DNA of 64,000 bases from Haliclystus octoradiatus (GCA_916610825.1 OU744447.1:25669037-25733036); one strand, 5' to 3'. Shown: positions 11,392 through 23,050, counted from the first letter of the stretch. A program made the numbers and translations. Notes: generated by a model from the sequence alone, not told the origin.

Positions 11392-14300
11392 GTGAGTGAC
11401 ATAGTCCCATGCAAAGAAAGAGGGAAATTGCAATTACGATTCACAAGAGTTTTCTCAAAGTCTGAAAAGATGACATATTCAAATTCTGTGTTGAGAATCC
11501 GATCCAACCAAATTTGGATCCAACTGACATATAATAGAACACAATGACTACATTTGCACAAACCCTTAAATCTATTCAAGACTATCAGAGGAAGACGAGT
11601 TATGTACTACTTGAAAACATATGCACAGCGCCGGATTAACCTGTAAGCTACATAAGCTTCAGCTTAGGCTAGGGCCCTTCGTTTTTGGAAGGCCTTAAAA
11701 AATCAATTTGTAAAATTTTATTATTTTAAAAGTTAAAATTAATTGAGAGGGGGTGCTTAGGGGCCCTGAAATGTTAATCCGGCGCTGCATATGCAGATTT
11801 ATGCCCCTGTTTTCCCTTGGGACCGTATGAAACAACACCGCAGAAAATACTCAGAGGGAGCTTATTTGAATAGTTTTGCATGACCATACAATCCATTAAT
11901 AACCTATATGTTTTGTATAGTCCTCTATATTTTTAATTTTACCCAGGATCTGACAAGAAAGAAAATTGATAATTTTCTGATTTATAGGCCAAACTCAACA
12001 AAAAAATCAGAAGAAAATATGCAGTATTGTTTAAGATACTGGAAGGCCAACCTTTTTTCGGACACTGTTTACAATGCTGACTATCCAGCATTTCTTAGTA
12101 TTTAACAATTAATTTAAACATTTGATTGTTGTTGTAGATTTTACATTGGTTGCGACCTCTGCAACAAATGGTTCCATGGTGACTGTGTTGGTGTTTCTGA
12201 ATTGGCTGCTGAAACTATTGATGAGTTCATTTGTGACAATTGCAAATCACTAGTAAAAGATGTTCACACAGATGAAAGGTGTTTTCTCTGCAAGCAGCTA
12301 TGCAATGATAACAGGTGAGGCTCCTACACCCTCATCATCATCATCATCATCATTTTATTTAATTATAATCTTCAAGTTCTACTACAGGTTTCCAATACAA
12401 TGTTAAAATGTAGTTGCCTAATGGCATAATTAGTAGAATAGCGAGTAACGAAGAATTAAAGAAATTTAAAACATACGTTTCAACTATTTACAGATATATT
12501 AAAATTAAATAACCAAATTATGTAACAGATTAAAAGTCATGTAAAATATTGAGAGTTTTCAATTACAGCTTGAGAGAGTTCCTGTCCGTAGAGTTTGCTA
12601 CTTCATTGTATTCTCTCAATTGATGATTGAATATATTGGCTGCAATACGGCTTGGTGCTCTTCTACCTATACTTATTCTCGTAATTTCATATTCTTGCCT
12701 TGTTGCTGCTCGAGTTCTACCTTGTTTTTGTTGGAATGCTGCAGATGGATAATCTGGGGATAGTGTTTGTCTAACATCACAAACTAATGTTACTGCTGAT
12801 GTTAAGCATCAAACATGATGTTTTGCCTCATTAACGTTCGTAATCCAATGATGTATGCTACCCCATGAACCCTATCTTTGTCCTATCAATCTAGAGCCCA
12901 GATATCAGATTTATATGGCATTTTGTTGATTGAGTATATACAGTTATATACAGGCACGGATCCTTGAAATATTTTATGTGGGTCAAAATTAATTACGTCA
13001 TTTGTCACACCCATTTTATGTACCAAAGAAAGATTGAGCAAGAAGAAACGAGTCGGTCAAAGAATCACATAATGATAAACATAAAATTACAATATCTTAT
13101 AAATAAATTATATCGAACTTCACTTCATCAAGAACTAGTTTTTAATCTCCACTGTACAATTCAGGTACAATCTGCAATTATATTGAAAAATGACCATGTA
13201 AACTTAAAGGGGTTTAGTATCATATCCCACAGATTGGTGAATTTATATTAAAATGTTCCACATTACTAGAAGTCCTTTCGTCCTGGTATTGGAAATGAGT
13301 GACTTCTTTGTGAAAATATCCACAATGCTAAATTCATTGTCTATTCCAGGGACGAAATTGTAAGGTAAATAAAACCATAATATTTTTCTGAGAAAAAATT
13401 TAAACCAATTATTATATTAGATTCAAAGTATTAGCAATCGCGCTTCCCGTATTGCCCCTATTTTTTATGTCAACAGTGGGGCGGGCTTGCTTTGCTTTCT
13501 ATTTTCGGTAAACCCATTTTGATGTTAGGTTATATTTAAATCAGCGACATGCTCTAAACAGCTGGTTATGAAAAATCACACTTTCAAGACACGCATTTTG
13601 AATTTCATTCCTGATAAATCAAAATTATATCAAATCAAAACTACACCCACATTTAGTTTAAATATAAGTGAGGGTTTGTAATTGTTTATCTGACTTTGCC
13701 ATTTGTGCCATTTGGTATCTTTTCTCCTGGTTCAGATTTATTTATTCTTTGTTGACCTTGGAAAATGTGACACAATTGAGTTCAGGTTGAAAAGCAACAT
13801 ATACAGACAATGATATAAACAACATTATTAATATAGCAGACGTACTTACACATTGCCTCCTCCAAATTCTCTACAGGTTTGTACAATTTCCAATATAGTC
13901 TCTGAGTATAATTCTTGCGTATATTTCTGCATATGAATCTATCTGCTTTCTAAATACATCTTTCAAAAATATGTTGTTGTTGATAAATGAGAATCAATTC
14001 CTAATAATTTGAGCAAAGCTTTGATAAAATAAATAATATCTTCTTCTTGACCATTACAATAAACATGCTTAGTAGAGTTGCTTTAATTTGTTCTGATGCT
14101 TCCACGCTGATAGTCACACGAGAACAAGACCGTTAAATAAAATTGCAGAACTATCTAGAAGCGCCTACATGTGAAGCTACGTTGAATTTATCCAGTTAGA
14201 TATCAAGCCGTGCAATTTCTGCGAACAATCTTGCGAACATATTTTAGAAATTCTAACCCTGACATACCGGCAAAGTTTTTCTCAAATTCTGTATGCCAAA

Positions 14301-17300
14301 ACTACCATGTGGGGTATCAATTGTTATTTTTTCAACCAACTTGCCAATCAGTGACTCAAACGAACAAAAGAAGTGGGATGGGCAGTCAAAACGGCTCCCA
14401 GATGAGTATAGCAGTTCTGTTCTTCTCCTTGACAACGATTATGTCAATTGTTTAAAATGTCAGAAGCAGAAACAATAGACGGAGTGATAACCAATAGATT
14501 TTCTTCGTCTGCAAAACTGTAATCGTGACGCTGTATGACTTCAGTATATTACATAATGTAATACAGCTGCTGAGGGAATCATAACGAACATTGAATTCAA
14601 TACGATTGCGATCATTGCGACCATCATAATAATTTATTACAAAATAAATACAAAAATTATATATTGAAAGTTATGGTTAAAAATAATTGAACAGAAGATA
14701 AAAAGGAAAGATAATTTTGATAAAATATAAAAATAAATTTATTATTAACAAAAGAACAATGACGTAGCTATTTAATGACGTCATCTAAATTTTCACTGAA
14801 CAATTTAGGGGTGTCATTTGCCATACTTGCACCCGTCTGGATCCGCGCCTGGTTATGTAGGTAAACATATTGATGTAAATAAGCTGGAACTCTGGACCAA
14901 CTCTTACTTATGTACAGCTAATGAGATAATATTCAATATAGAGCGAGATTACAATAAGCAGTCATGAGAAAGTTATGCCAAAAAGCAGATTTCCTTGTTT
15001 GTATTGGTTTAAAACACAGAAATCCATCTGAAACAATAGTTTTTCTATTGTTCTAGCATTTTCAAAGGGTTTTTCTCTCTTTTGAATGAGCTTGACTCCC
15101 ATGCCTGATTGATTATAGCCTTGGTAAACAGTAGAGTTTGCTAACTCGAGGACAAAAGCTTGCCTTTGCTGAATCAGCACGGGGCGTGGAAATTGGCTGC
15201 CTCGTTTTCGCTGAGAATGCTTGGCCACCAAAGTCAAGCCCAGGAAAAGACAAACGACTCCAACCATATTATTATTAATTCACTTGAAACTCATTTACAG
15301 TTGGTATTTCACAATTAAATTTAGAGAAGATATCTAGTTTTCAATAAATCTGAAATTCGACTTTAGCATCAGTAATGATCAAATGGTCTACTGCATTAAT
15401 TCATGCTTCAACGGAATAAAACTCGAGCCGCTACGACTTTAAATTAGACGTGTGATAGACTTAATTTGTCGAACGAACGAAGCAAATATAGAGTAATAGA
15501 GTAATCATAATCAAAATAAGAAGACGACGAAAAACAGTGGCTCAACAATAGCTTCCTTTCTATAGCCATTGAATACTGCGGCTGAACTAAAGTGTTTGTT
15601 GTTTATTGAATTAATTCTCCTTTCCATGTTGTTTTCGTGTCGCGCCTCTCCGCTTGTAATAGCTTTTGAATAAAAACGCTGTCCCAAACATTTCATACAT
15701 TTATGAGACTAATCAGAGATATAACTAAAAACAATTGATGTAATTATGACAGTTAATGGTTCCAACACGTCTTAGAAATGATATTAATTCTCAATTCTTG
15801 GCATTTGAAGTTTATTGCAAATGTTCCAAACAATTTCGAAAGGCATGAAGTTTTCTGAAAAATAACAAGAAAGGGGAGTTATTGCAGTCTAGCCCACCAA
15901 GGTTGAAATATTCTTCGCTGATTCGTCGCCAGAAAATTTTGGCGTAGAACCACAGCCCTTGTAGGACAATAGTTTTTACACCTTTCCACGCCCTGTGCTG
16001 AATCAACAAAGGCGAGATTTTGTCATTGAGTTAGCAGACTCTACTGTTTACCAAATTTACATTTTGACAGTGAGTCTGCGAGCAGGCTAGCCTGATTAAG
16101 ACAAAGTGTAGTAAAAAGTCGATCAACCAATGCCCTTTGAAAAAATTCATGAGTTCATGAACGTGAAATTTCCCAAAACTTCATTAGCTGTTCATGAACA
16201 GCTTATGAAAGTTCATGAACTTTTCGTGGCTGTTCATGAACTGTACATGAACCCACATAAAATGTTCATGAACTATTCATGATCTCATTAATTTTTTCCA
16301 CATGGGTGATGTAGATTTACACTATTTGAAGACAACTTACTGTACCATAAATCCGTAAATGCTTAAGGAATTTTTCTTTAAAATATATAATTAGAGAAAT
16401 GAAAACCAAGCATTTAGATATTCTATATTGTTACATGTCAGAATTCAAGTGATATAGTTCAAATAATTTAATTCAAAATCTGAATCCAAAAAATCCAGAA
16501 CACCATCTGGATCAGTTTCAAAGCATTTAGAGAGAGATGTATAGGCCTATTCTTGAAATATATGCTATTGTAATCTTCAAGTTTAGAGCATCTTGGAAAT
16601 GATTATTGTATTTTTATTATTCACACACATCCATATTATCTAGCGATGATAGAAAAAAATACAGATAGGTTAGCATCATATATATTTACGATATGAAATA
16701 TCAATCGAACCATTACCATTTGTTTCCATATTTTGAAGGTTTTCCGTCAACTGTGATACTTGTCGTCAGTGCTTCCATGGTGCTTGTATTGGTATTTCAC
16801 AGCATGTTGATGATGACGTTGAAGCATTTGTGTGTGCCTCTTGCTCGTTTTACGACAACAAGGTTAATGCAGACCATCAATCATCAGTAGAGATATCAGT
16901 TGAACTACGCAGCAGCATCAACACTGATCCTGGATTTAACAACGAAGAAGGAGAACTGAAAGGCATGTTATACTCAAAGTCGACCATTGACCTTAATGGT
17001 AAGTACGTGCTATTGGGTATTACGTTTTTGTCAAACACTTGTTAATTAATGTTAAACCTCAGACAGTCCTGTCATAAATTGCTTATATAAGCTGTAACAG
17101 TAACATACTCATACAGGAAGATTAATCATCTAGTGAGAAGATATCATATAATTAAGGTCTCACTGATTCTAAGAGAACCAAGATCTTATAAGATATTCCT
17201 TCTAATTATTATGTCTTCCTACTATGCCCACGGAGAATGAGCATTGTGAAGATAACTGAATTTAAACAATACTTCAACAAAGCCTACTTTGAAGTATAGT

Positions 17301-20247
17301 AAAATGGATAAATGAATGGCTCACTTTTGAATACCAACGCAAGTAACTTGTGAAAGTTTTTTTTTATTTACTGCTACAGTGCAACCCCATTTACGTATAA
17401 GCCTAACCTATCATATATCCAATCGACAGTACTACTATTTATGGACCGTCCATCTATCATAATCGAATCTGCAAATGCGGCAACGCCTGACAAGATTGTG
17501 TCATGAATTTTCATCAGCATCTTACATTACTGCAAATTGCTTTTTGACTATGCTTCTGATATATGTCAGGGAATTATGTGGAATGTAATGGCCTAATGTG
17601 ATAGAGAGGGAAAGTCTTCATTTTTCAAAACAAAACATAATGAGATAAATAGTTATCTCAAACCATGTATCAACAGGGAGATTGCATCCGTTCCTCACTG
17701 ATCTTATACATGCTGTCTTATACATGTGTCTATAAGAAATAAGTTGTCTACGAAGACAAAAACCCCTTTGAGCGTCTGACCTTTTCGTTATATCAAAAGA
17801 AAACTATGGAAACCAATGATTGGTCATTGAACTGTACATACTGGATGGAAAACAAAAAAGGTTGTTAGTAACAAAATAGCTGGTAAAAGGAGTGCTCACA
17901 TTGAGATCCATTTCAATGAATCCGTAGAACTGTAACTTGGTGGGAAACAGAACAGTAATCAGAATTTCTTGACACACCGTAGTAGTTAATATGTCACAGA
18001 AACGGTATGTAATGGAGATACACTACGTCATCTACAATGTTTATATGCTATGATACTATGCAGATGCAGTATCTAAATTTGTTACGTTCATTACTGATGC
18101 CAGGTACAGATGTTAATATTATGGTTAACATATTCCATTAAATGCCCAGGAACAATGGTAATTCCACTAATCAAACAACCTAAGCATTCAGAGAAAACTG
18201 GTATTCAACTCACCATTAGTCGAGAATAACAATCCTTTCTACTATCGCTCACATTATCTAATTGTTTTGTCTGGAAAGTAAGTATTTGAGAAATTCGATT
18301 AATTGCAATATTCCTGATTATTGGCTACTGGTTGAAATTCAAAAGACTATTTCTGTTACCGCTTCTTATAACTGCTACTTTAATGCAATCAACGGCACCT
18401 TTCTTGCTATGGTCGCATCGCAATCAAAATATTTCACTTTTCAGATATTGTCGTTTCTAACTACTGTGCAACATATTCTGTACTGTCTGTAGTATGGTAG
18501 CACTAAATTCATGCTACTCATCAAAGTTAGTTATTAATCAACCACTGATGAAAATCATTACAGGAAACAGGGTGTTTGATAGAAAAATTGCCAAATTAAT
18601 TTTCAAAATTATTTGGATAATTATGTAGTATAACAGTGTATATCAGTCGATCTAACTTGAATAATTCACGTAAAATTCATTAGACCAAGCACAAAAGAGA
18701 TCCTCCCACAGTTTATTTCTTCTTTTTTTATCAGCTCCAAATAATAAAGCACTGATTTAGAAGATATTGTTTTCATAATTTTTTCAAGTAATGCTTTCGT
18801 TGTCAAAAACCTAGATTGAAAACGTAGATTGAGAAAGTTTACCAAATCACGATCAGTAGAAAGTATATTCTACCAAACAAGATATTATGTAATCAGTTGT
18901 TCAAACTCCATAATAGAGAAAAGCAGTATTACAATTTACGTATTGCTGAATCTGTCTTATCGTATCTTTTAAGTGAAGGGTAGAAGTACTTGATCTGTCA
19001 TTGATTGAATACTACCATACGAGGCAACTAACACAGTGATGATTGTCTTTTCAATAGGTTACACGTGCCAGAACTGCTCTGTAACATTTGCGTCGGACGT
19101 ATATCGTGTACAACACGAGCATTTATGTAAGCAACATCAATCTCAACTAACAACGAGAATGGTCAAAAGTACAATTTCTGATGAAAAAAATATTTCAAAT
19201 GGATTTAGTAGAAAAGGAGCTATATCTGTCAAAGCAATCCAAGTGAAACATAAAAAGAATGTGAAAGATGCTATAACAAAACAGTCGTCCATTCAGAACA
19301 GAAACATCAATAACAAAGTGAATGCGAAACAAGACAAACATTTGTGTGATCAATGTGGAAAAATATTTAAGAAACTAACAAATTTTAAACTACATAAATT
19401 AATCCACATTGAAAATAAACCAGACATTCCTCATAAACGTGGAATAGGATTCTCAAGTTCAAATACTCCTAATGTTTCATCCAGCAAAATGTTTAGAAGA
19501 TCAAATGACCTTGTGACACCACAAACTGTTGATTCTAGTGACGAAATTTACTCATGTGAACATTGTGAAAAGGTGTTTCATCGATCAGAGGTTTTCACAG
19601 ATCACCTTATAACAGATCACTCTGCAGAAAAACGGTACGAATGCGATCAATGCGAGAAGCGTTTCAGTTACAAAAGTTATCTTATCAGGCATAAACTAAC
19701 ACATGGTGACCAAAAGAAATATTCATGTGATCATTGTGAAAAAGCATTTCATCAATTAGATGTTTTGAAGTTGCACCTAAGAACTCACTCTACAGAAAAA
19801 CGTTACGAATGCGATCTATGCGAGAAGCGTTTCAGTCAAAAAGGTAATCTTCTAAGGCATAAACTAACACATGGTGACCAAAAGAAATATTCATGTGATC
19901 GTTGTGAAAAAGCATTTCATCAATTAGAGGTTTTGAAGTTGCACCTAAGACTTCACTCTACAGAAAAATGTTACGAATGCGATCAATGCGAGAAGCATTA
20001 CAGTCAAAAAGGTAATCTTACGAGGCATAAACTAACACATGGTGACCAGAAGAAATATTCATGTGATCATTGTGAAAAAGCATTTCATTTATTCGATGTT
20101 TTGAAGGTGCACCTAAGAACTCACTCTGGAGAAAAACCTTACAAATGTGATCAATGTGGAAAGACTTTTACTCAACTTTCTAACCTCAGAAGACATAAAG
20201 TATCATGTAATAACGAAAAGCAATATCCATGTGATCATTGTGAATAA
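11261..20247 (+). CDS. Predicted PHD-PHD-poly-C2H2 protein gene (four coding exons, 585 aa)
   Basis: Exons 11261-11391, 12138-12314, 16739-16998 and 19058-20247 join with matching phases (2, 2, 1) and consensus GT/AG borders. They sum to 1758 bases, exactly 586 codons including the stop. Order in the protein: a short polar N-terminus, PHD1 (about residues 33-81), PHD2 (about 92-135), a polar spacer, a degenerate finger, then about nine C2H2 fingers. PHD fingers of the BPTF type read histone H3 tails, and C2H2 arrays bind DNA, so a sequence-directed chromatin factor is inferred. The start at ATG 11261 was chosen because it is the first Met after an in-frame stop near 11208; a spliced upstream exon joining at 11231 is possible. 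The exon join is inference from phase and borders, not from transcript data. I know of no standard family with this domain order. Confidence 0.6.
11626..11787. mobile_element. hAT-type MITE, 162 bp
   Basis: Begins CAGCGCCGGATTAAC and ends GTTAATCCGGCGCTG, giving an exact 14-base terminal inverted repeat (with one further compatible base). It is flanked by a perfect 8-bp target duplication CATATGCA (11618-11625 and 11788-11795), the hAT hallmark. It sits in the first coding intron of the PHD gene and carries no open frame. Confidence 0.9.
12138..12314 (+). CDS. PHD gene exon 2: rest of PHD1 and start of PHD2
   Basis: Acceptor ttgttgttgtag (AG 12136-12137) and donor acag|gtgagg (GT 12315-12316). 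It encodes FYIGCDLCNKWFHGDCVG, nearly identical to the BPTF/NURF301 PHD finger (SKFYIGCDLC, then W-Y/F-H-G-x-C-V-G), then CDNC to complete a C4HC3 set, and finally ERCFLCKQLCNDN, which opens a second PHD finger. The aromatic-cage Tyr (FYIGC) and Trp (NKWFHG) used by BPTF to hold trimethyl-lysine 4 of histone H3 are kept; the other two cage positions are His and Phe instead of Tyr. Phase is 2 in and 2 out. Confidence 0.8.
12951..14851. mobile_element. hAT-type non-autonomous element, 1901 bp
   Basis: The left tip CAGGCACGGATCC and right tip GGATCCGCGCCTG are inverted with one mismatch. The flanks carry an 8-bp duplication with one difference, GTTATATA (12943-12950) and GTTATGTA (14852-14859). 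No transposase frame is visible; the overlapping short frames near 14210-14478 have no known motif. The element lies in the intron between exons 2 and 3 of the PHD gene. Confidence 0.75.
15121..16054. mobile_element. Inverted-repeat element, 934 bp
   Basis: Left arm 15121-15194 and right arm 15983-16054 are reverse complements at over 80 percent by eye, sharing TTGGTAAACAGTAGAGT and the block TTCAGCAC(A/G)GGGCGTGGAAA. No transposase is present. A direct target duplication was not identified. It is the second transposon within the intron between exons 2 and 3 of the PHD gene. Confidence 0.65.
16153..16273. repeat. Cluster of GTTCATGAAC palindromes
   Basis: Five exact copies of the 10-base palindrome GTTCATGAAC start at 16153, 16190, 16211, 16232 and 16264, with one-base variants between them (GTACATGAAC at 16243). 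Such density in 121 bases is far above chance. It may be the body of a short mobile element or a clustered binding site. Confidence 0.8.
16739..16998 (+). CDS. PHD gene exon 3: rest of PHD2 and polar spacer
   Basis: Acceptor ttttgaag (AG 16737-16738) and strong donor aatg|gtaagt (GT 16999-17000). Frame: FSVNCDTCRQCFHGACIGIS, then VCASC, completing the second C4HC3 PHD finger begun in exon 2. The cage Trp position is Cys here (RQCFHG), so this finger probably does not read trimethyl-lysine in the BPTF manner. About 50 polar, acidic residues follow (QSSVEISVELRSS, NNEEGELKG), a likely flexible linker to the zinc fingers. Phase 2 in and 1 out, fitting the exons at 19058 and 23051. Confidence 0.75.
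16999..19057. other. Intron of the PHD/zinc-finger gene
   Basis: About 2.06 kb bounded by gtaagt and ttttcaatag. No exon, known repeat or long open frame is recognised within it. Confidence 0.5.
19058..20247 (+). CDS. PHD gene exon 4: C2H2 zinc-finger array
   Basis: Acceptor tcttttcaatag (AG 19056-19057). The exon starts GT TAC ACG TGC in phase 1, completing GGT with the last G of exon 3. It holds one degenerate finger (YTCQNCSVTF...), about nine standard C2H2 fingers, and half of another (YPCDHCE) before a TAA stop at 20245-20247. Fingers come in pairs: a 168-base two-finger unit repeats at 19636, 19804 and 19972 with few changes, alternating YECDQCEKRFSQKGNLLRHK and YSCDHCEKAFHQLDVLKLHL types. 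The stop interrupts a finger where sister units read GAA AAA, so it looks like a recent AAA to TAA nonsense change. Polyadenylation signal AATAAA at 21138-21143. If the PHD join is wrong, this is a stand-alone zinc-finger exon. Confidence 0.75.
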
Positions 20248-20767
20248 GTGTTTCATCATTTAGGTGTTTTCAAGGAGCACCTGAGAACTCAACCTGAAGA
20301 AATACGTTACGATTGCGATCAGTGCAAGAAGCGTTTCAGTTACAAAAGTTATCTTCTCAGGCGTAAACTAACACATGGTGTTCAGAAGCAATATCCATGT
20401 GATCATTGTGAAAGTGTTTTATCATTTAGACGTTTTCAAGAAGCACCTGTGAACTCACCCTGAAGAAAAACGTTACAAATGCGATCAATACGAGAAGAAT
20501 TTCAGTCACAAAAGTAATCTTCTCAGGCATAAACTAGCACATGGTGAAAAGAAGAAATATTCATGTGGTCATTGTGAACAAATGTTTCATCGATCAGATG
20601 TTTTCACGGAGCACCTAAGAACTCACGCTGGAGAAAGACGTTACAATTACGATCAATGCGGAAAGAAATTTAGTACATTACCACAATTGATTAAACACAA
20701 GAAGACACATTCTGATCAACAAGCTCATGTTTACAGTCAATGCAATGAAGGACCCAAGCCAGTTTAA
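20248..20767 (+). pseudogene. Decayed continuation of the zinc-finger array
   Basis: Directly after the TAA the same frame resumes as VFHHLGVFKEHL, YDCDQCKKRFSYKSYLL, then shifts frame near 20413 by about one base, reads through a TGA in place of a codon near 20460, and continues YSCGHCEQMFHRSDVFTEHL, YDQCGKKFSTLPQLIKHK, ending at 20767. The period remains about 168 bases and the finger cysteines and histidines are partly lost (CDQY, YNYDQC). These are fingers released from selection after the upstream stop, now probably 3' untranslated sequence. Confidence 0.75.
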
Positions 20768-22330
20768 CTGTCACAAGCCAGTTCAACATTTAAAAAATCA
20801 TCCACAAGAAACGCCGTATGTATATAACGAACTTGGACAACCCTTTGCCATTATAACGATACAATACAAACAAAGAAGTTTACAATGACACTAAAATTTA
20901 CTTCTGCAATAACTGCGAGAAAAGATTTTGAAGAATTGCGGTCATTACCTAAACATCAAAGATCACATACCACAGCAAGTCTTACCACGTTTGCGATGAC
21001 GATGGGGAAAATTACACTCCTTTAGCTATATATAGTTGACATAGAGACAAACAATCATTGATAAGTTATTTAGGAAATTAGCTAATTTTAATAGACACCG
21101 AAGACTTACTAACAATGTTTATATATGCTGAAAATGTAATAAAAGATTTCGTGTTTCTATTAATCTTAATCGACAGACAAATACATGCTCTTCAGATATT
21201 GCCATTTGAGAAAACGTAGTTGTGTAATCAATGTGAGGTCAGTTTCAATCAACGTAAATATCCACCTGAATTAAAGTTAGCCGTCGTGATACAGAAAACA
21301 TCATTGTAGTCAATATGGAAGAGCATTCCACCATACAGACAATTTATGCATGCACCGAAGAACTCATTGATAATTGCTATATCAATGGATTTCGTTGTCA
21401 TCGCCTTTGAGTGCACACAAACAAACTCATGAACAGGAAATATCAACTATGCATGATAAAAGGACTGGAAATCGGAATATGTAGATAAACACCAGCTATC
21501 ATTTGAAGAAAAGCAGAAAAGCCTCTATATTCCGAATATGCCAATATTTTCTTTTGCTAATTTAAATTAACAATGACTGATTCTTATTGATGAAACGGTG
21601 CCTTTATTTTATCATTACTTTCAGTACATAAACTATTTTTAATATTCATAAATGTTATCAAGAAATATCAACACATAAAATAATACTATTTACTGGAAGG
21701 AATACTGTTTTTTATGATTTCAACTCAATTATTCATCTATCTTTCTTGTCTCATCTTTTACTTCCCGGTAAGATCTTTGGTATACCATATTAATGGTCGC
21801 ATGCCACTCCTGACGCCAACCAATAGTGCTATTGCGATTGAACCCTAGACTCTGCAGACCGAGGTCCAACACCCTAACAGCTGCACTATACAGCCGTATA
21901 AATTTATAATTTCTCAATTAAATATATTATAACCTCCCAGGCAGATTAATAATGTCCACTTCAATTTCAAGATTCTCCTATGAAGCTGTTTGATTTAAAA
22001 GAATCCATCTCTTCGAAAGTTTCAAATGCAAAATATTAATGGAGGTCCTAATAAGATATGTCGGTGTTTCTTATTTCTTATTGTTCTACCGATGTTAGAG
22101 ATGGCTTTTGTTGTCGGAGCATTCGAATGTACACAAACAAACGCATGAATTGCCCAAGAAACTTTACAAATACATGGAAAAGAGACTGTCAAATGGAAAA
22201 ACAAAAGCTTTTCCCAAGAGAAAAATTTCGGGATAGTATTTCTATTGAATTACCCAGAATTATCCGGAATCAAAACAATGAAGCTTTTAGACTCCGCTGG
22301 CATATTAAAATACATAAATTTCAAACATAG
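20768..22330 (+). pseudogene. Ghost zinc fingers and untranslated sequence
   Basis: Scattered finger-like scraps can be read: PYVYNELGQPF at about 20814-20846, FCNNCEKRF at about 20901-20930, CNQCEVSFNQ at about 21222-21253, and a repeated CACAAACAAAC(T/G)CATGAA scrap at about 21414-21432 and 22129-22148 corresponding to an HKQTHE linker. All are out of frame with one another and interrupted by stops. The stretch also contains a SINE (separate entry). Confidence 0.45.
21735..21905 (-). mobile_element. tRNA-derived SINE
   Basis: On the minus strand the sequence GTGCAGCTGTTAGGGTGTTGG (A-box-like, 21865-21888) is followed about 25 bases later by GGGTTCAATCGC (B box, 21833-21844), the internal RNA polymerase III promoter layout of a tRNA head. 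A body of roughly 100 bases follows towards 21735. No clean cloverleaf acceptor stem is seen, so a SINE is preferred over a functional tRNA gene. Confidence 0.5.
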
Positions 22331-23050
22331 TTATCATGCATCAACACCAATTAAGGTAGTTTGAACCATACCTGTACTATAAAATGATATCATTATACAT
22401 ACCATGTGCCACCTCTAGGTTACGTCTGTAATAACCAAATGATTGATGTAGACACTGCTTCTCTTTAGGCCAGGTATAGAAGTATATAAGTACTCTTCCA
22501 GATTGAAGTAAAGAATTCTCCTAAAAAACATCATACAAATTAATGTATTGTTTAGTGAACGGAATCATGATAAATCAAATATGAACAAACAGTAAATATC
22601 ATATATCGTGCTGCCCTGACAACAGATAGGGAGATGCAACTTGACTGTATTGGTGGAACAAGGAATTTTTTTTAGAACATGCATGCATCTTGAGATTGAT
22701 GCTTTAGCAGTTTGGATCCAACTTAAAACGGAGTAATATAATGAATTATCTCCACACAAATGTTTGCATCATTTCCCGACAAAGGATTGTTTGTATTATT
22801 TTGCCAATGACACTTGTCGTACATAAGTGTCGGACAGACCACACAGATGCAAATATACAAATAATTTATTAACAAACAGACAATAATATTAATACAGAGA
22901 TAACTTTGAAATCAAGCCTCGTAAACAAAGGAGAGGATCGGCGTCTCAAAACTTCAAATTGAAGCGTAGAAAAACTCCCAAAAACGTAGATCCTACCCTG
23001 CTACTTGTAAGTAAATAACTCACTAATTCATTTTTTATGTTTTTATTCAG
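22331..23050. other. No gene recognised; possible intron before the next zinc-finger exon
   Basis: Short frames only. The stretch ends in the polypyrimidine-rich acceptor of the 23051 exon (catttttta...ttttattcag). Confidence 0.4.

Noticed and set aside
11261-16998. Orthologue of BPTF itself
   Set aside because: The PHD fingers are BPTF-like, but the bromodomain, DDT domain and the rest are missing and the exons lead by phase into C2H2 fingers; a derived family is more likely.
20245-20247. TAA read as a recoded or read-through codon in the zinc-finger array
   Set aside because: The downstream fingers carry a frameshift and lost metal ligands, which fits decay after a true stop.
21735-21905. 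Functional tRNA gene on the minus strand
   Set aside because: A and B boxes are present but no good acceptor stem or cloverleaf can be drawn by eye; SINE preferred.
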